DNA of 64,000 nt from Cryptomeria japonica (GCF_030272615.1 NC_081415.1:604089644-604153643), one strand, 5' to 3'. Shown: positions 12,438 to 23,909, counted from the first letter of the stretch. Translations and numbers: made by a program. The notes: generated from the sequence alone by a model not told the origin.

Positions 12438-12940
12438 AACCTTCTTCTTGTCAAAATATCTGATCTTCTCAATGATTCAATCTTTCATACTTAGAAATCT
12501 TCTGACTTTATGTTCCTCTTTTCAATCTCCAGTTCCTGTTGAGTTTTCTGATACTGTCGGAGTAATTGGCTCAACATTTTGTTCCAGTAAAGGTGTTACT
12601 AGTTCAATTAAGACCATTTCCACTATCGGTTCTTGCTCATAAACTCTGGTTTGTCTTCTATTCTACTCATCTGCCTTGACATTAATTCTCTCCACAATTC
12701 TTTGCAATTTGTTGTTATAACATCTATATGGTTTTCTTTTATTAGAGTAACCAAGAAATATTCCTCCATCACATCTAGGATCAAACTTGCCAATGAAATC
12801 ATCTCTCATGATATAACATTTACTATCAAAGGTTCTAAAATATTTAACTGTAGATGTATGAACAAACCATAACTCATAATATGACTTGCCGGTAAATAAA
12901 ACTATATCCAAGATCATAGATCCATGACCCAACAAATATT
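12438..12940 (-). pseudogene. Copia-1 integrase C-terminal end and pol linker
   Basis: Read on the minus strand (12,935-12,663) it gives YELWF..T.TVKYFRTFDSKC followed by YIMRDDFIGKFDPRCDGG and IFLGYSNKRK. This is the copia integrase C-terminal segment, which in copia-2 reads FGSKCYIKRDD and IFLGY (45,395-45,697). The acidic, glutamine-rich linker towards RT follows down to 12,438 and is cut there by solo LTR E1. The integrase catalytic core and protease are missing upstream (12,940-13,148 is an unclear junction). It is non-functional. Confidence 0.75.
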
Positions 12941-13148
12941 TGTTGGTTAACCTCCAAATTGACTTCTAAAGATCTAAAATAGGCTTTCAGACAATTACTA
13001 GGAGCAATACAAGATTTGTCATCAATTCTCCCCCCCTAAGGCAAATTCCTTATATACCGAATGAGTTTCCTGCCAGTGCAGGAACAATCTGCTCTACTGG
13101 TTGAGTAACCGGGTTATATCCTTCAACCAAATGAACATTTGGGGCAAT
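12941..13148 (-). other. Deletion junction between copia-1 gag and integrase
   Basis: About 200 bp of sequence with no frame and no clear match in the other copies. It includes a run of C (13,030-13,037). In an intact copia the protease and most of integrase, over 1 kb, would be here, so this marks an internal deletion or rearrangement. Confidence 0.5.
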
Positions 13149-14270
13149 TTATTCTACTAGTTGAGCCTCAAACTTCATAACCCACTTCTTCTCATGCTCC
13201 TTCCAAGTGTCATCAACCTTCTTCTTTCCCTTCTCATTAGCTTTATCACTTCTTGCCGGTGGATCCTTGCTTCTGCAAAATTTAGCAATATGTCCCACTT
13301 TGTTGCATGCATAACATGTAACATTATTCTTCTCAATTGCCTTACTATAACCTTGACCATTCCTTGACCTGCATTGACTAGCCATATATGTCCAAACTTT
13401 CCACATACATGACATTTTACATTCATTCCACAATCTTCTGTCTTGTGACCGTACTTCTTACAATTTGAACATTATCTGGGAACTGCATTATTATTATGAT
13501 TTTCTCTATTTCTACAATGCCTAGCCATATGACCAAATATATTACAAAAAATGCATCTAGGTCTTTAAATTTATATGCATTGGATTGCCTTACTAATGAC
13601 CTTTGATTCTGGTTGACCTTTTGATCTTCATTTGTAGTATTGGAGCTCTCTCCAAGCTCAAATCCAAGACCACTATTGTCTCCAATGTCCCTCTGATCCT
13701 TCAATAATTCATCAAGATTAGCAGAACTAACCTTGAACTTATCTTTACATTCATTTGCAATAGTCAGATCATCTCTTAGGATTGTTACCATTCTTTCCAA
13801 TTCCTTCTCATTGTTCTGTGATTGCACCAATTCAGTTCTCAATATATCATTCTCATGAACCAACCTAATACATTCCTCAGATCTATCTTTCAAAGATACA
13901 ACAAGATTTTGTTCTTTCTTCTTGTTGTCTTCAATATCCTTTGACATCCTCGTAGTTATGGCTTGCATTTGATTCCTCATAACCATATTCTCCTGACTCA
14001 GTTTTTGATATGGTTCCTTAAGGGCATCCTTCTCTTCATCATCCTAATTTTGTAAAAGTTCCTTCCTTCTAGCTTGGGCAGTTGACAACCTCCCCTGCAG
14101 GGTAAAAATGAATTCCTTCGTAGACCTTAATTCATCTTGCATTTTTATGTTCCTTAATATTTCATTATCATAGTCTTCAAGAGCTACTTGAAGTTCCTTC
14201 CTTAAACTAGTCTCCATAGATTCCGGATATAGGATCTTCCTCAAGCTATTAAACTTCTTCTGAGGCACCA
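13149..14270 (-). pseudogene. Copia-1 gag remnant: coiled coil and four zinc knuckles
   Basis: Gag packages the element RNA in virus-like particles. The start (14,270-13,580) is a long, charged, heptad-like region (for example VHENDILRTELVQSQNNEKE), probably a coiled coil. It is followed by four CCHC knuckles: CIFCNIFGHMARHC, CSNCKKYGHKTEDC, CHVCGKFGHIW (broken) and CYACNKVGHIAKFC, between about 13,560 and 13,270. The usual copia Gag core expected before the coil is not seen between the PBS and 14,250, so the N-terminal part may be missing. There is an in-frame stop near 14,044 and a frameshift near 13,430. The copia-3 gag (63,458-64,000 plus 59,165-59,699) has the same plan. Confidence 0.75.
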
Positions 14271-14271
14271 G

Positions 14272-14283
14272 GATCTGATACCA
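14272..14283 (-). promoter_or_regulatory. Copia-1 primer-binding site (Met-tRNA type)
   Basis: Read on the minus strand it is TGGTATCAGATC, one base off the plant initiator Met-tRNA PBS TGGTATCAGAGC. It lies 2 bp inside the 5' LTR end (14,286), as expected. Confidence 0.85.
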
Positions 14284-14285
14284 AT

Positions 14286-14400
14286 TGTTGGAAACCAAGA
14301 ACACTAAGAAGGGGGGGGGAATCAGTGTTCTACTAGAATAGAGAAATTCAACCTTATTAATACAACAACTTAACAACCAATAAACATAAAAGCATATAAC
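14286..14400 (-). repeat. Copia-1 5' LTR, broken after 115 bp
   Basis: Matches 6237-6356 base for base with a few changes and stops exactly at ATAAC (14,396-14,400), where gypsy-A begins with TGTATGCGGG. In the intact copy ATAAC is followed by AGTAAGCAAC. The remainder of this LTR should follow the right end of gypsy-A, but no such junction is visible. Confidence 0.8.
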
Positions 14401-14880
14401 TGTATGCGGGAAAAGAGGGTGACAAAAGTAAAGTATGCGTCAAAAAGACCACACACCAATGAGACTCTTGGTGCAAGTTTTAGGAACTATACTGAAATAG
14501 CTCAACTTCCCAAGGGGTGTCCCATTGTTCTCTATCTCACAGGATCCCTAAAGTCAATGTCTTTCCTCTCAGATCACTGAGCAAAGTGACTTAGGAATAA
14601 CAACTCCAAGAATGAGTGATGTTTGATTATTATGCATGAATGCATTCCTAAGGCATGTATGATATTGAAACTATGATAATTAAACTAGCATAAAGATGAT
14701 GATAAGATTAGCTAATTATCCTAGTAATGATATACTAGTCTAACAAGGATATCCTATGATATTAGAACGCTTCTAAATGCTATTATGATGATTTAACAAA
14801 GAGATCCTAAAACGCTTAGTAATTAGACTATAAGTTTGATGCATGAAAGATTATTAATTGTGAAAATTAAGAATGAGAGC

Positions 14881-14890
14881 TCTATTTATA
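14881..14890 (-). promoter_or_regulatory. TATA box of gypsy-A LTR
   Basis: Minus-strand TATAAATAGA, followed by GCTCTC. It is at the same relative place as the gypsy-B box at 22,941-22,950, and the two are conserved while flanking bases differ. Confidence 0.65.
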
Positions 14891-14972
14891 TGGAAAATAG
14901 GGCAATGGATGGTCAAGATTGAAGAATCTGAACAAGGGCCAAGACTGAAAGTTAATCAATCCATGTTTACAA

Positions 14973-16061
14973 TGTTGGTATTATGGATATGTTGCATTGT
15001 TTTTGTCATTGATGTCAACACTTATCAACACTTATCCTTCTAGATATCTTTGGTTATGTTCATTGACAGGTTCAGTGACTTATGTACAGTCATCGGTATT
15101 TGGTTCACTGGCAAGTTACATTGTTCATCGGCACTGAGCATGACTTGTTATCATCTAGAGATCACTTGGTTATGTCAAAGACATGGTTTGGATACTTGGT
15201 TTTGATTATTTGGTTATTGTTCTAATTGTGTTGACATATTTGTTGTTACCAGAAAATTGGTCTAGGTTATGGACCAACACGCGTTATCTATTCTAGATTA
15301 GCACGACACGTTATGGAGATGATTTAATCAATTAATATTATTGTTGAGCCGATATGATGCATCGCATCTTGACTTACTTGTAATAGATCTTATTGTATTA
15401 TTCTTAGCAAGCCGACCTACACATTTGGTCTTAGGTTTTGGTATATATGTAAGATCTCAATTGTGAGATTAATATAGGTGTAGTAGTGGTATGTAATAAG
15501 GTATTGTAAGGTTGTGATATTCGGTATATGTGAATATAAGCAGAGCTACTCATGCAAACATCATTTGATGATTCAAGGAAGGTTTGAAGAAGACAATCAG
15601 ATATTAACCGTACTGAATCTAGCATTGGAGATGCTACTTGGGTAGTACATTATTATTGGATTTAATTATCCAATTGTAGTCAGTGTGACTCCCATCTTGT
15701 GATTGAGTAGTGAGCTCTAGGTAGCTGGCCTTTCTGCATGTGCAAACCCCATTTGTAAACACATACTATCTGCACTAGTATCATTTGATTGTGGGTAAGG
15801 TTTCCCACCATGGTTTTTCCCCTTATAGGGTTTCCACATACAAATCTCTGTGTTATGTGTTGTGGATATTGTTTCTCTTTCTGTTTCATGCATTAAGTTT
15901 CACTAGTATTGTTATTAACTCTTAATCTACTTATCGACATTAAGTTTGGTTTACCAATATTAAGTATCAAGTTTGGTTAAGTTGTATTTGGGTTGAAATT
16001 ATTAGACAACTAATTCACCCCCCCTCCCCCCCCCCCTCTCAGTTGCCTCCGGGTCCTAACA
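14973..16061 (+). mobile_element. Solo LTR D, copia type, 1089 bp, target duplication TACAA
   Basis: Flanked by TACAA at 14,968-14,972 and 16,062-16,066. The gypsy-B LTR shows the uninterrupted site (CCATGTGCACAATTGG...). It begins TGTTGGTATTATGG and ends GGGTCCTAACA. The start, the GTCATTGATGTCAACA block, the TTTCCC...GGGTTTCCACAT part and a poly-C tract near the right end match the copia-P LTR (35,596-37,082), which supports the plus orientation. It has no internal region, so it is a solo LTR. Confidence 0.9.
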
Positions 16062-16935
16062 TACAATTCTCACCAATAAAATGGTGACAATGGTCAACAA
16101 GAGGTTTGCTTGAGAGGAGATTAAAGAAGCATTAAATGCTTGAGAAGACATGGAGGTTACCTTAAAACGTAAGGGTTAAGGTTAGGCTAGCGTTATCCAA
16201 TGGATAAAGCTTTTACCCAAGGGGTAAACTCATGTACAAGGGTTAAAGAAATAACCAAGGTTCAAGTCATAAATGCTTGATGAGACCCTTGGGTTAGATG
16301 AGGGTTGAGTTAGAGATAAATTCTCTAGCCATACAAGAAGGTTGAGTTAGCCATTAGTGGTCATGTAAGAGCCTTAAGTGGTTTCGAAGACTTTGAGGGT
16401 AAACTTGTTGAGGACATAAAGCTTTTAATGGTTATTGAAGACTTTGGAGGCTTTGAGAAGTGACTTCTCTTTGCTTAGGAATGTGACAATAATTAGGAGA
16501 TGGATTAGGCTAATTTAGAATGGATTAGAAGGGCTTTAGGAGGCAAGTGGGAGATGTAGGAAAATGCAAGTGGAGGGAAAATGAATTTAATTTAAATAAA
16601 ATTACTTTATTTCAACTAAATAGATACATATTGCATTAATACAAGTGGGGGATTTAAATAAATAAATTAGATTTATTTATTTGCAAGGATCAATTTAATT
16701 AAATGTAAATTTAATTAAAAAAGGGGGAAATGGGAATTAATTAAATAGAGTGATTTATTTAATCAAATAATAGAAAAGGATTAGGTGAACTTAATTAAAT
16801 AAATTGAGTAATTCATTTAATCAAATAGATGAATGTGAAGAAATTAATTAAATAGACTTTAATTAATAGAAGGAATGGGGTTAAAATAAATGTTAAATAT
16901 TCATTTAGGAAAGTGTTCAGATTTATACGCCTACA

Positions 16936-16956
16936 TTTTGCCTCTCTTTGAAGTGA
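16936..16956 (-). promoter_or_regulatory. Gypsy-A polypurine tract
   Basis: Minus-strand CAAAGAGAGGCAAAA directly before TGTAGGCGTATAAATC, the LTR start. It is nearly identical to gypsy-B (AAAGAGGGGCAAA). Confidence 0.8.
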
Positions 16957-17524
16957 CATGTGTGCACATGTTGATTCAAATAAAATTTGCCAGATATGTT
17001 GTCAAAATTTTATCGATATGATGTTGTGCATTGAAATTTCGATATGATGCCCCAGATTTGATGAATGATATTGATGATGCCCACTCGGGAGATGAATCAA
17101 TGATTTAGTGAAAAGTTGTCAAGTTGATGAGCATTTTTTGGGATTAATTGCAATATGAGAATATTGACTATGTTGAATGTATTTTATTGATTCATTTCCC
17201 AAAAATGATGTTGATAAGGCTAAAAATGAGTAAGTGGGAGGAAAATACATGCCTCACTTATTAACCTTGTTGATTTTACGCTATAAAAAAGTAAAAAGTG
17301 ATTTTGAAAAATCATTTGCACACTTGTCTCCTTATGATTGTGACATTTGGATCTCTAACGATGATGTTGATTCCATACTCCTTGCACCAATTTGAGCACG
17401 TCAAGGGACACGGGAGACCTGCTGCCTATGTACCACCAATAAGTGGTCAAAATCTCTCTGCATTTTTGATTAATTTTGTTCATTTTGATCACGTTTCTCA
17501 ATTTTTGCATCAGATTTTCCTGTG
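16957..17524 (-). other. Gypsy-A 3' UTR, non-repetitive part
   Basis: No conserved domain in either strand. The short plus-strand and minus-strand frames at 17,298-17,600 overlap each other and have no recognisable motif. Confidence 0.5.
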
Positions 17525-17860
17525 TTAGCGCATAGGTTAAGTTTCTTAGTGCATATGATAGACTTGTTAGCGCATCACGAAAACCTAGGTAGTCTAGCAT
17601 CTGGGGAGCCTATGATAGCGGTATCGAGGAATAGGCTAGCATGTTGGGTGTTCTAGCGCATATGTTCTGCACAAAAGTGCATAGGGTAGGTGGAGTAGCA
17701 CATAGGGTTGGTTAGCGCATAGGGTTAATAGGGTAGCGTAATGGAAGTACTAGTTAGCATGTAGGGTTGCATTGCTAGCGCATTGATGAAAAGGGATAGC
17801 ACATCAGTGGCACCGTAGCACTTAGGAGCCCTGGTTTAGTACGCAGGGTCCAAAGTTGAT
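17525..17860 (-). repeat. Degenerate tandem repeat, core TTAGCGCATAGGG
   Basis: The core TAGCGCAT or TAGCACAT recurs at least ten times in about 335 bp (for example TTAGCGCATAGGTT, CTAGCGCATATG, GTAGCACATAGGG), with irregular spacing of 15-40 bp. It lies in the 3' UTR of gypsy-A. It is too degenerate for a clean period by eye. Confidence 0.75.
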
Positions 17861-18059
17861 GAAAAGGGATTGTGAAGAATGCATCTTGAGTTGAATAGAT
17901 TAGATAGATGTCGTAGATGTCGATATGTGTCTGTTGATTGTTCTGTTATGGTTCTTGAGCCAATGTGAGTCCTTCTTTGTGATGATGTCTGATTTTTTAT
18001 ATGCTAGTGTAGGATGATATGAGTTTGTTGTTGTCAATATGAATTTCTTTCAATATGGA

Positions 18060-18610
18060 GTGCCAAGTTGATTGGTTTTTGATGTGGATCCTAATTTTGA
18101 GTTTGATATGGATCTTGATTTTTCTTTTCGATATGAGTCTGTTTTTGTATATTAGTTTGATTTGATGTCTGATATGAGTCCTGATATGATTTTTGATATG
18201 AATGCTGATATGATTCTTGCGATATGAGTCCTTTGATGTTTCTTGCGATATGAGTCCTTATGTGATTTTTGATATGAATCCTAATATGATGCTTGCAATA
18301 TGGATCTTTGATTTGATTTCTTGATATGGCTCTTGATTGATTTCTCGATATGGGTCTTGGATTCTTGATATGGGTCTTTGATTGATGCTTGTGATATGGA
18401 TCTTTGATTTCATTTCTCAATATGGTTCTTTCTTGATTTATTGATATGGTTCTTGATTGATTACTCGATATGGTTCCTGATTGATTTCTAGATATGGGTC
18501 TTGGATTCTCGATATGGGTCTTTGATTAATGCTTGCGATATGAGTCTTTGACTCTCAATATGGATCTTTGATTCTTGATATGGGTGTTTGATTGATGCGT
18601 CATTGTTTCA
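18060..18610 (-). repeat. Tandem minisatellite, core GATATGGGTCTTTGATT
   Basis: The core GATATGRGTCYTTGAT(T) is repeated some twenty times with units of about 15-35 bp. The minus-strand open frame across it (18,091-18,420) reads a repeating Q-S-Y-Q-D and H-I-K-N pattern that comes only from the repeat. This is the second repeat tract of the gypsy-A 3' UTR. Confidence 0.85.
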
Positions 18611-18680
18611 AGTTGATTTTTCTTTGATTTGATATATCGGATCGATTTGGGAACTCATGATGGATATTTGTTGTTTTGCA

Positions 18681-19932
18681 GGCGGAGCTTGATGTGCTCC
18701 AATCGTGCAAGCGATTTCTAAGAACATGGTCATTGATTCCATGTTTGTCACAAGATGATAGAGATGTGATCAAGAGATATGGGTAGTCCTCGTTATTAGA
18801 CATCCCTCAATATATCATTAACTGGGGTTTATTGACAGTGTTGGTGGAGAGGTAGCAAAGTGATACAAACACCTTTCACTTGGCTATGGGTGAGATGATA
18901 GTCACACCAAAGGACTGTTATCAAATTATGCGGATTCCTATAGTTGGGGCTCTATTACCTTATGAGAAGACTGAGGAGGGTGGGACAGAGGCTCTCCATC
19001 ACATCTTCCAGGATGATCAAATTAGCAAGTATGAGATCCCATGGCAGGAGTTTTGGGATTTTGGTTACGCTTTGTTGCCATCTGTACTAGCAGGTTTCAT
19101 TGGTGGGGTGTTGTGTTCTGACCATAGGTCGAAGGGACTATCCATGGGATGGGGATTGGTGCTGGAGGACATGGTGATGTAGGGATGCACATTTGCATGG
19201 GGGTCTTGTATGTTGGCCCATCTTTACAGAGAGTTTGACTAGGTGGTATATTAGAGATATACTAGTTTATCAGCTGGGGTGACATTTTTGCAGGTGTGGG
19301 AATGGGAGCACATTCCTATGTCAAAACCACTTGCAGACAAGGATAGGCCAGTTGGGCAAGCTTATGTTAATGGGTATACAGGTGTAATTTTCTAGCATAT
19401 GATGGGCAAAATAGAGCATTGGTGGAGGGCACTAGATGATATCGATATGGTCATTTGGAGATCAGATATGGATTATGAAGTGTGGGTAGAGGATGGGCTA
19501 GAGATGCCTTATGTATATATGTCGAGGTACCTAATCGGGTGGACACCTTTTATTGTTGAGCGATTCTTGTACAACCGTGTTTAGCGGTAGTATGGTAGAC
19601 AACATGGGATACCATAGGGAGCCTGTTTATATTCTCTTAGGAGACACGATGTGCTAGAGTGGGAACCTACTTTGGATAACATATTAGTGGTGGAGGAGTA
19701 TATTATGCTGGCACGTATATCTGATCTAATGGAGATGCTACCTGCTTTTGATGATGATGATGATGATGATGATGCGCAGCCACAAAGGTAAGGGAGATAC
19801 AAATGGAGAGATGAGGAGGGAGAGGGAGAGGGAGGCGGAGATGATGGAGGAGGTGGTGGAGGAGGTGGTGGAGGTGGGAGAGGGGGTGGAGATAGAGGAG
19901 GTATTGGATTAGAAAGAGGATGAGGGCTCATT
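18681..19932 (+). pseudogene. Plant mobile domain (PMD) pseudogene, antisense to gypsy-A
   Basis: One plus-strand frame over about 1.25 kb, broken only by stops (near 18,784, 18,856, 19,180, 19,239, 19,393, 19,582), gives typical PMD blocks: NWGLLTVLVER, TFHLAMGEMIVTPKDCYQIM, RIPIVGALLP, WGSCMLAHLYREF, LQVWEWEHIPM, HWWRALDDIDMVIWR and MSRYLIGWTPFIVERFLYN. An acidic tail (D8 run near 19,750, then E/V-rich) follows. The domain is known from MAIN/MAIL-type nuclear proteins and from plant transposons and some LTR elements, where its role is unclear. A TTGTTGTTTTGCAG stretch just before 18,681 looks like a 3' splice site. It sits between the tandem repeats and the lost gag-pol of gypsy-A, in antisense. 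No frameshift was needed to read it. Confidence 0.75.
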
Positions 19933-20120
19933 CTTGGTGCTGGTGTGGTTGGCAGGGTAGGTGCAGTGCTAGCAGCGATGGGTGGTATAGAGGATGTCAG
20001 GCGACCTACCCAGAGGAGGAGATTTGATGTTCTACCTCCACTAGCACCTCAAACAAGGATAGGTGTGGGGGTTCCACTACAGAAGTACTTGTTCAGATTA
20101 GGGTACCCACCCATCGACAT

Positions 20121-22417
20121 GATAATAGTCGACTTGGCATGAAGTAAAAGCCACAAGAATTGGAAATTACTTACAAAAGGATCAGTATTATGGAGACTCA
20201 AAGAAAATAGTGAGTTAAGAGAGGGAAGTCGACTTGGCATCATGAGAACCTAGAAACTATTTGCAACGACATGTGAAGTTTGGTGTCACGTAGTAAAAAA
20301 AAAATCACTTTGCATGGTAAACACATAAGTGCTCAAACCCGATCAGGACTATTGTGTTGCAACTAAACCGTGAGTGGTGTCATTTAGAATATAGCCCATA
20401 TATAGGAAAGAGGGTAGATGACAATACTATATATAGACCATTGAGTTGGAAGAGAAAGAGAGACATAGATGCAACAAAGGATTAGAGGATGGAATGTAGA
20501 AGAGAGAAGTGGTGGAGATTTAGATGTGTTTACTACCAAGTCATAAAAGATCAATGATGATCATGTCAGATTTAGAGTTGAATACTGGAACAAGGAAGAG
20601 TGGCAAACATGCCAAAAGAACAATGACCTTCTTAAGAACTTGGTGAGATAGAAAGAAGATAATAATACACCAAGTAGAATCAGTCAGAGGTAGGCTCTGT
20701 TTTAACAAATTTTGTTTTAGAAATTTAAAGAGATAATGTTCTATTTTGAATAGACTTAGACAAAATTAGAGTCATAGTTTTTAGATTTTTTATTATGATA
20801 ATTCTGTTGAATAACATCAAAATATGTTCATTAGAAAATTATATTCTATACATAAATGTCTCAAGGAAGATATTTGAAATGATTATTGAAAAACATAAGT
20901 GAAATTTATATAAATTAGACCACCAAATCCTCTAGAAATAGAGTAAGAGGATAGAGTGAATCTATGTATAAAACTTGTAACTTTGAATAAAAAAGAAGAT
21001 GAAATACTAGGATAACGAATTATTAAGAATTGAAGTTTATTTTGAATTTGTGTAGAAAAGACTTACACTTTCGAATTTGATCCTTGCATGAAAAGTAAAG
21101 ATGGTTATTAGGTGTCTCATTTGAAAGGCCATATAGATAGGCGCTTTATGAATTTTCATCATGTTAGAATATTGTTATGGAAAATTAGTGAAATCAGTGA
21201 GTTGAGTTCTTAAATCATGGAAAGTCACATATTAGTATTAAACTAAATATGTTGTTCGACAAAAGAGGTAAACGAACCAAGACACATGGAAAGATAGAGA
21301 GCTTAGACTATATAAACTTAGATTTCTAAACCATAAGAAATGGAATGCATGTTAATGATTACACTATTTAAATGTTTTGATAATTGAATAAAAGAGTGTG
21401 TACTCATATTATTCAATTTATATGTAAGATACATACATGTGTTACACCTTCTTAATATTTTAATCTTGTCTTTAAATTGCTTGAAAGATAGAAGCAAAAG
21501 ATTGTTTTCTTTTAGATTTATATTTGTTTATCTATGAAAGATTGCTTCCTCTCAGATAGGATCAATTTTAACAAAAGATTGGTTCTCTCTATTTCTATTC
21601 AATGAAAGATTGTCTACTTTAAACATTGTAGTTTTATCTTATGAGATATAGGAAGCTAGAATTAAAAAGGTGAAAGATTGTCTTCTATATATATTTATTC
21701 TATATTTATGTGAACCAAGATAGATAGGCTTGTGTTTATGGAAAGTTACCTTCCAAGATGGGTGGCGAATATGGAATCTTAGAGAGAATAGTTGCCTTTT
21801 CCAAACTATTTATTTTTGCTATGCATGGCATTTTACTTGGCCAAGTAATGAATTGAACTATCTATTGAAATAGATGAAATTATTTTATTTATGCTCTCTT
21901 CCATATCCTTGATTGATAATGCTTGTTTCTTAAAAGAATTAGAAAAATGAAAATGCATGTATCATCTAGGCATGCACCAAATTCCCTCTTGTCTTTCGAA
22001 TTATTTTGTTAAAACAATTCATGCAAGGTTGGGTATTCTTGATTGACCAAGAATTCTGGGGAAGCATAAGCTTCAAGATTGGGCGGAAAAAGTGCTTGAA
22101 TCTTGTTCTTGTCTTCATTCAATGGACTGAAAGGAAGTGACTCGGATTGGAGATAGATAGATGTATCTCACTTTATTTATGTTTGTTTAATATTTAAGGC
22201 ATTAGAAATCCTAAGTATGGTATAATGATATGTAATGAGAAATTTGTACCTTCCATTGTATATGAAAATTTTATTTAACTCCTTGATATATATGATTGTT
22301 TTATCAATTTATTAAACTTGTTTTATATTATGTATGAATAGACTTCTTAATTGATTTATGATTTTATTAATGAATAAAGAGTAGATTATGTCAGACCAAG
22401 TAATTTACATCTTTACA
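20121..22417 (+). repeat. LTR of element C (right end sure, left end not)
   Basis: The right end, ATTTACATCTTTACA at 22,417, is followed by TTT and a Met-tRNA-type PBS, so this is a plus-strand 5' LTR end. The left end is set where the gypsy-A PMD region stops making sense (about 20,120) and may be wrong. Inside there are several copies of GAAAGATTG (21,480-21,690) and a repeated GTCGACTTGGCAT (20,128 and 20,228). No coding frame is seen. The last 90 bp resemble 42,208-42,296. Confidence 0.5.
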
Positions 22418-22420
22418 TTT

Positions 22421-22432
22421 TGGTATTAGAGC
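22421..22432 (+). promoter_or_regulatory. Primer-binding site of element C
   Basis: TGGTATTAGAGC, one base different from the initiator Met-tRNA PBS, 3 bp after an LTR end in CA. About 90 bp of internal sequence follows before gypsy-B interrupts it at 22,527. Confidence 0.8.
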
Positions 22433-22940
22433 ATGGTTTATAACTCTAGAGCCTATGAGTCCACTTCATGAATGAAGTCATGTGCTTGACAACCTTTCTA
22501 TTGGATATCTAATGCATGATACTTACTGATGCTCTGCAAAAAGGATTAGAAAATCTGTTTGATGGCAACACACACAAGAGCACAAGAAACAAACGTTAGT
22601 GTTAGCAACAAAAGATTATCCTAAACAGGCATATCAAGAGAGATATTAAGCATGAAATAGAAAGCATATAAACACAAAATGAAATAGCTAATCAAGATGC
22701 TCATAGTTGCTCCTCCCTTGTTCCTCTCCTCTCCAAGTCCCAAATGAGTGTAGCTCTCAGCAGCTTTTTGCACTATGGATGCTTATGGAGGATTGAGATT
22801 TAATACTAAGCTTCAAATATGAAATGAAAAGCTAAATACTATGCTAGAGTAGATAGTGATGCTATGAAAAAGCTCTATGCTAATGCCAGTATAACAACAA
22901 TACTCTAAAATGCTTCTCCTTTTGCTTGAGGAGAAGGGTT

Positions 22941-22950
22941 CTATTTATAG
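22941..22950 (-). promoter_or_regulatory. TATA box of gypsy-B LTR
   Basis: Minus-strand CTATAAATAG followed by AACCC. It is a near-consensus plant TATA box conserved with gypsy-A (14,881-14,890). Transcription would start about 30 bp further on the minus strand. Confidence 0.65.
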
Positions 22951-23909
22951 AAGAAATAGGGAAATGAAGGGTTAAGATTGAGCAATCTTAACAAGGGTTA
23001 GGATTGAAAGTTGGGGATCCATGTGCACAATTGGCACCAATAAAATGGTGACAAGTTTCAACATAGGATTGGGTTGAGAGAAGAGGTTGGAGGCATTAAA
23101 GGCCTGAGAAGACCTCATGGTTATCTAGAAGGCAAGGGTCAAGTCTAAATTAAGATTACCCACTGGATTAGGAGTTAATGCAAGGATAAACCTTTGTGCA
23201 AATGATTAAGAGATAATCATGGTCAAAGCATTAAAGGCTTGATGAGACCCTTGGGTTGGGTAGAGGTTGAGTCAAAACAAATGTTTTAACCATGTGGGAG
23301 GGTTTGAGGTAACCATTAATGGTTATTGGAGACTTTGGGGATTAAGTGGTTGAAGGTTGAAAGCCTTCAATGGTTATCAAAGACTTTGAGCCATTTAGTG
23401 GTTGAAGGTTGGAAGCTTTCAAAGGTTATCCAAGACTTTGAGGGTTAATTTGTTGAACACACAAAGCATTAATTGCTTTTCAAAGACTTTGGAGTCTTTG
23501 AGAAGTGACTCCAATTTGCTTAGGAATGTGACAATATTTAGGGGATGGATTAGGCTAATTAGGAAGGGTTTAGAAGAATCTAGAAGGGGTTTAGGCATAC
23601 AAGTGGATTTTGTAGGAAAATGCAAGTGGGAGAAATTTTGGTATTTTCAATTAAAATAAAATCATTTATTTCAATTAAATGGTGTAAGTTGAATTTGGAT
23701 AAATATTTAAATAAATATTAATTTATTTAAATGAGAAAAAGAAGATAAAGCATTTAAAATGCTTGAAGACTTTGAGGGAAACCATTAAAGGCTTGAAGAC
23801 TTTAAGGAAAACCATTAAAGTCTTAAGAAGACTATAGAAGGAAGCCATCAAGTTTGAAGACTTTAAAGCCATCAAGTTTGACTACTTTAAGGGAAACCAT
23901 TAAAGGTTT

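Larger units (their letters stand above)
6237..14400 (-). mobile_element. Copia-1: Ty1/copia element, 5' LTR interrupted
   Basis: In minus-strand order it has the start of a 5' LTR (14,400-14,286), a Met-tRNA-type PBS (14,283-14,272), gag, a large deletion across protease and most of integrase, the integrase end and the pol linker, solo LTR E1 inserted in that linker, remnants of RT and RNase H, a polypurine tract and a complete 3' LTR (7443-6237). The first 115 bp of both LTRs are alike (roughly 88 percent by eye). It is the oldest host element of the left nest, since E1 and gypsy-A are both inserted in it. It is non-functional. Confidence 0.85.
14401..16935 (-). repeat. Gypsy-A 3' LTR (about 1.44 kb without solo LTR D)
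   Basis: It starts TGTATGCGGG on the plus strand, next to ATAAC of copia-1, and ends TTATACGCCTACA, followed by a polypurine tract read on the minus strand (CAAAGAGAGGCAAAA). A TATA box for the minus strand (TATAAATAGA) lies at 14,881-14,890 with a close equivalent in gypsy-B. Solo LTR D occupies 14,973-16,061. Confidence 0.8.
14401..20120 (-). mobile_element. Gypsy-A: Tat-like Ty3/gypsy element, 3' part only
   Basis: The minus-strand element consists of a 3' LTR (16,935-14,401, itself interrupted by solo LTR D), a polypurine tract at 16,936, and a 3' UTR with two tandem-repeat tracts and an antisense plant-mobile-domain pseudogene. The LTR is homologous to that of gypsy-B along most of its length (shared blocks such as ACCAATAAAATGGTGAC and TGATGAGACCCTTGGGTT). 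The gag-pol and 5' LTR are not in the window; the element is cut at about 20,120, where element C begins. The right limit is approximate. Confidence 0.7.

Noticed and set aside
14272-14283. tRNA gene fragments at the PBS sites
   Set aside because: Only the 12-19 bases complementary to a tRNA end are present at each site, as expected for primer-binding sites; no tRNA fold is seen.
18091-18420. Minus-strand repeat protein (Q/S/Y/H-rich)
   Set aside because: It is produced by the tandem minisatellite; there is no independent coding sign.
19581-19931. Minus-strand proline-rich frame with a run of P
   Set aside because: It is the complement of the acidic and purine-rich tail of the PMD pseudogene; low complexity with no domain.
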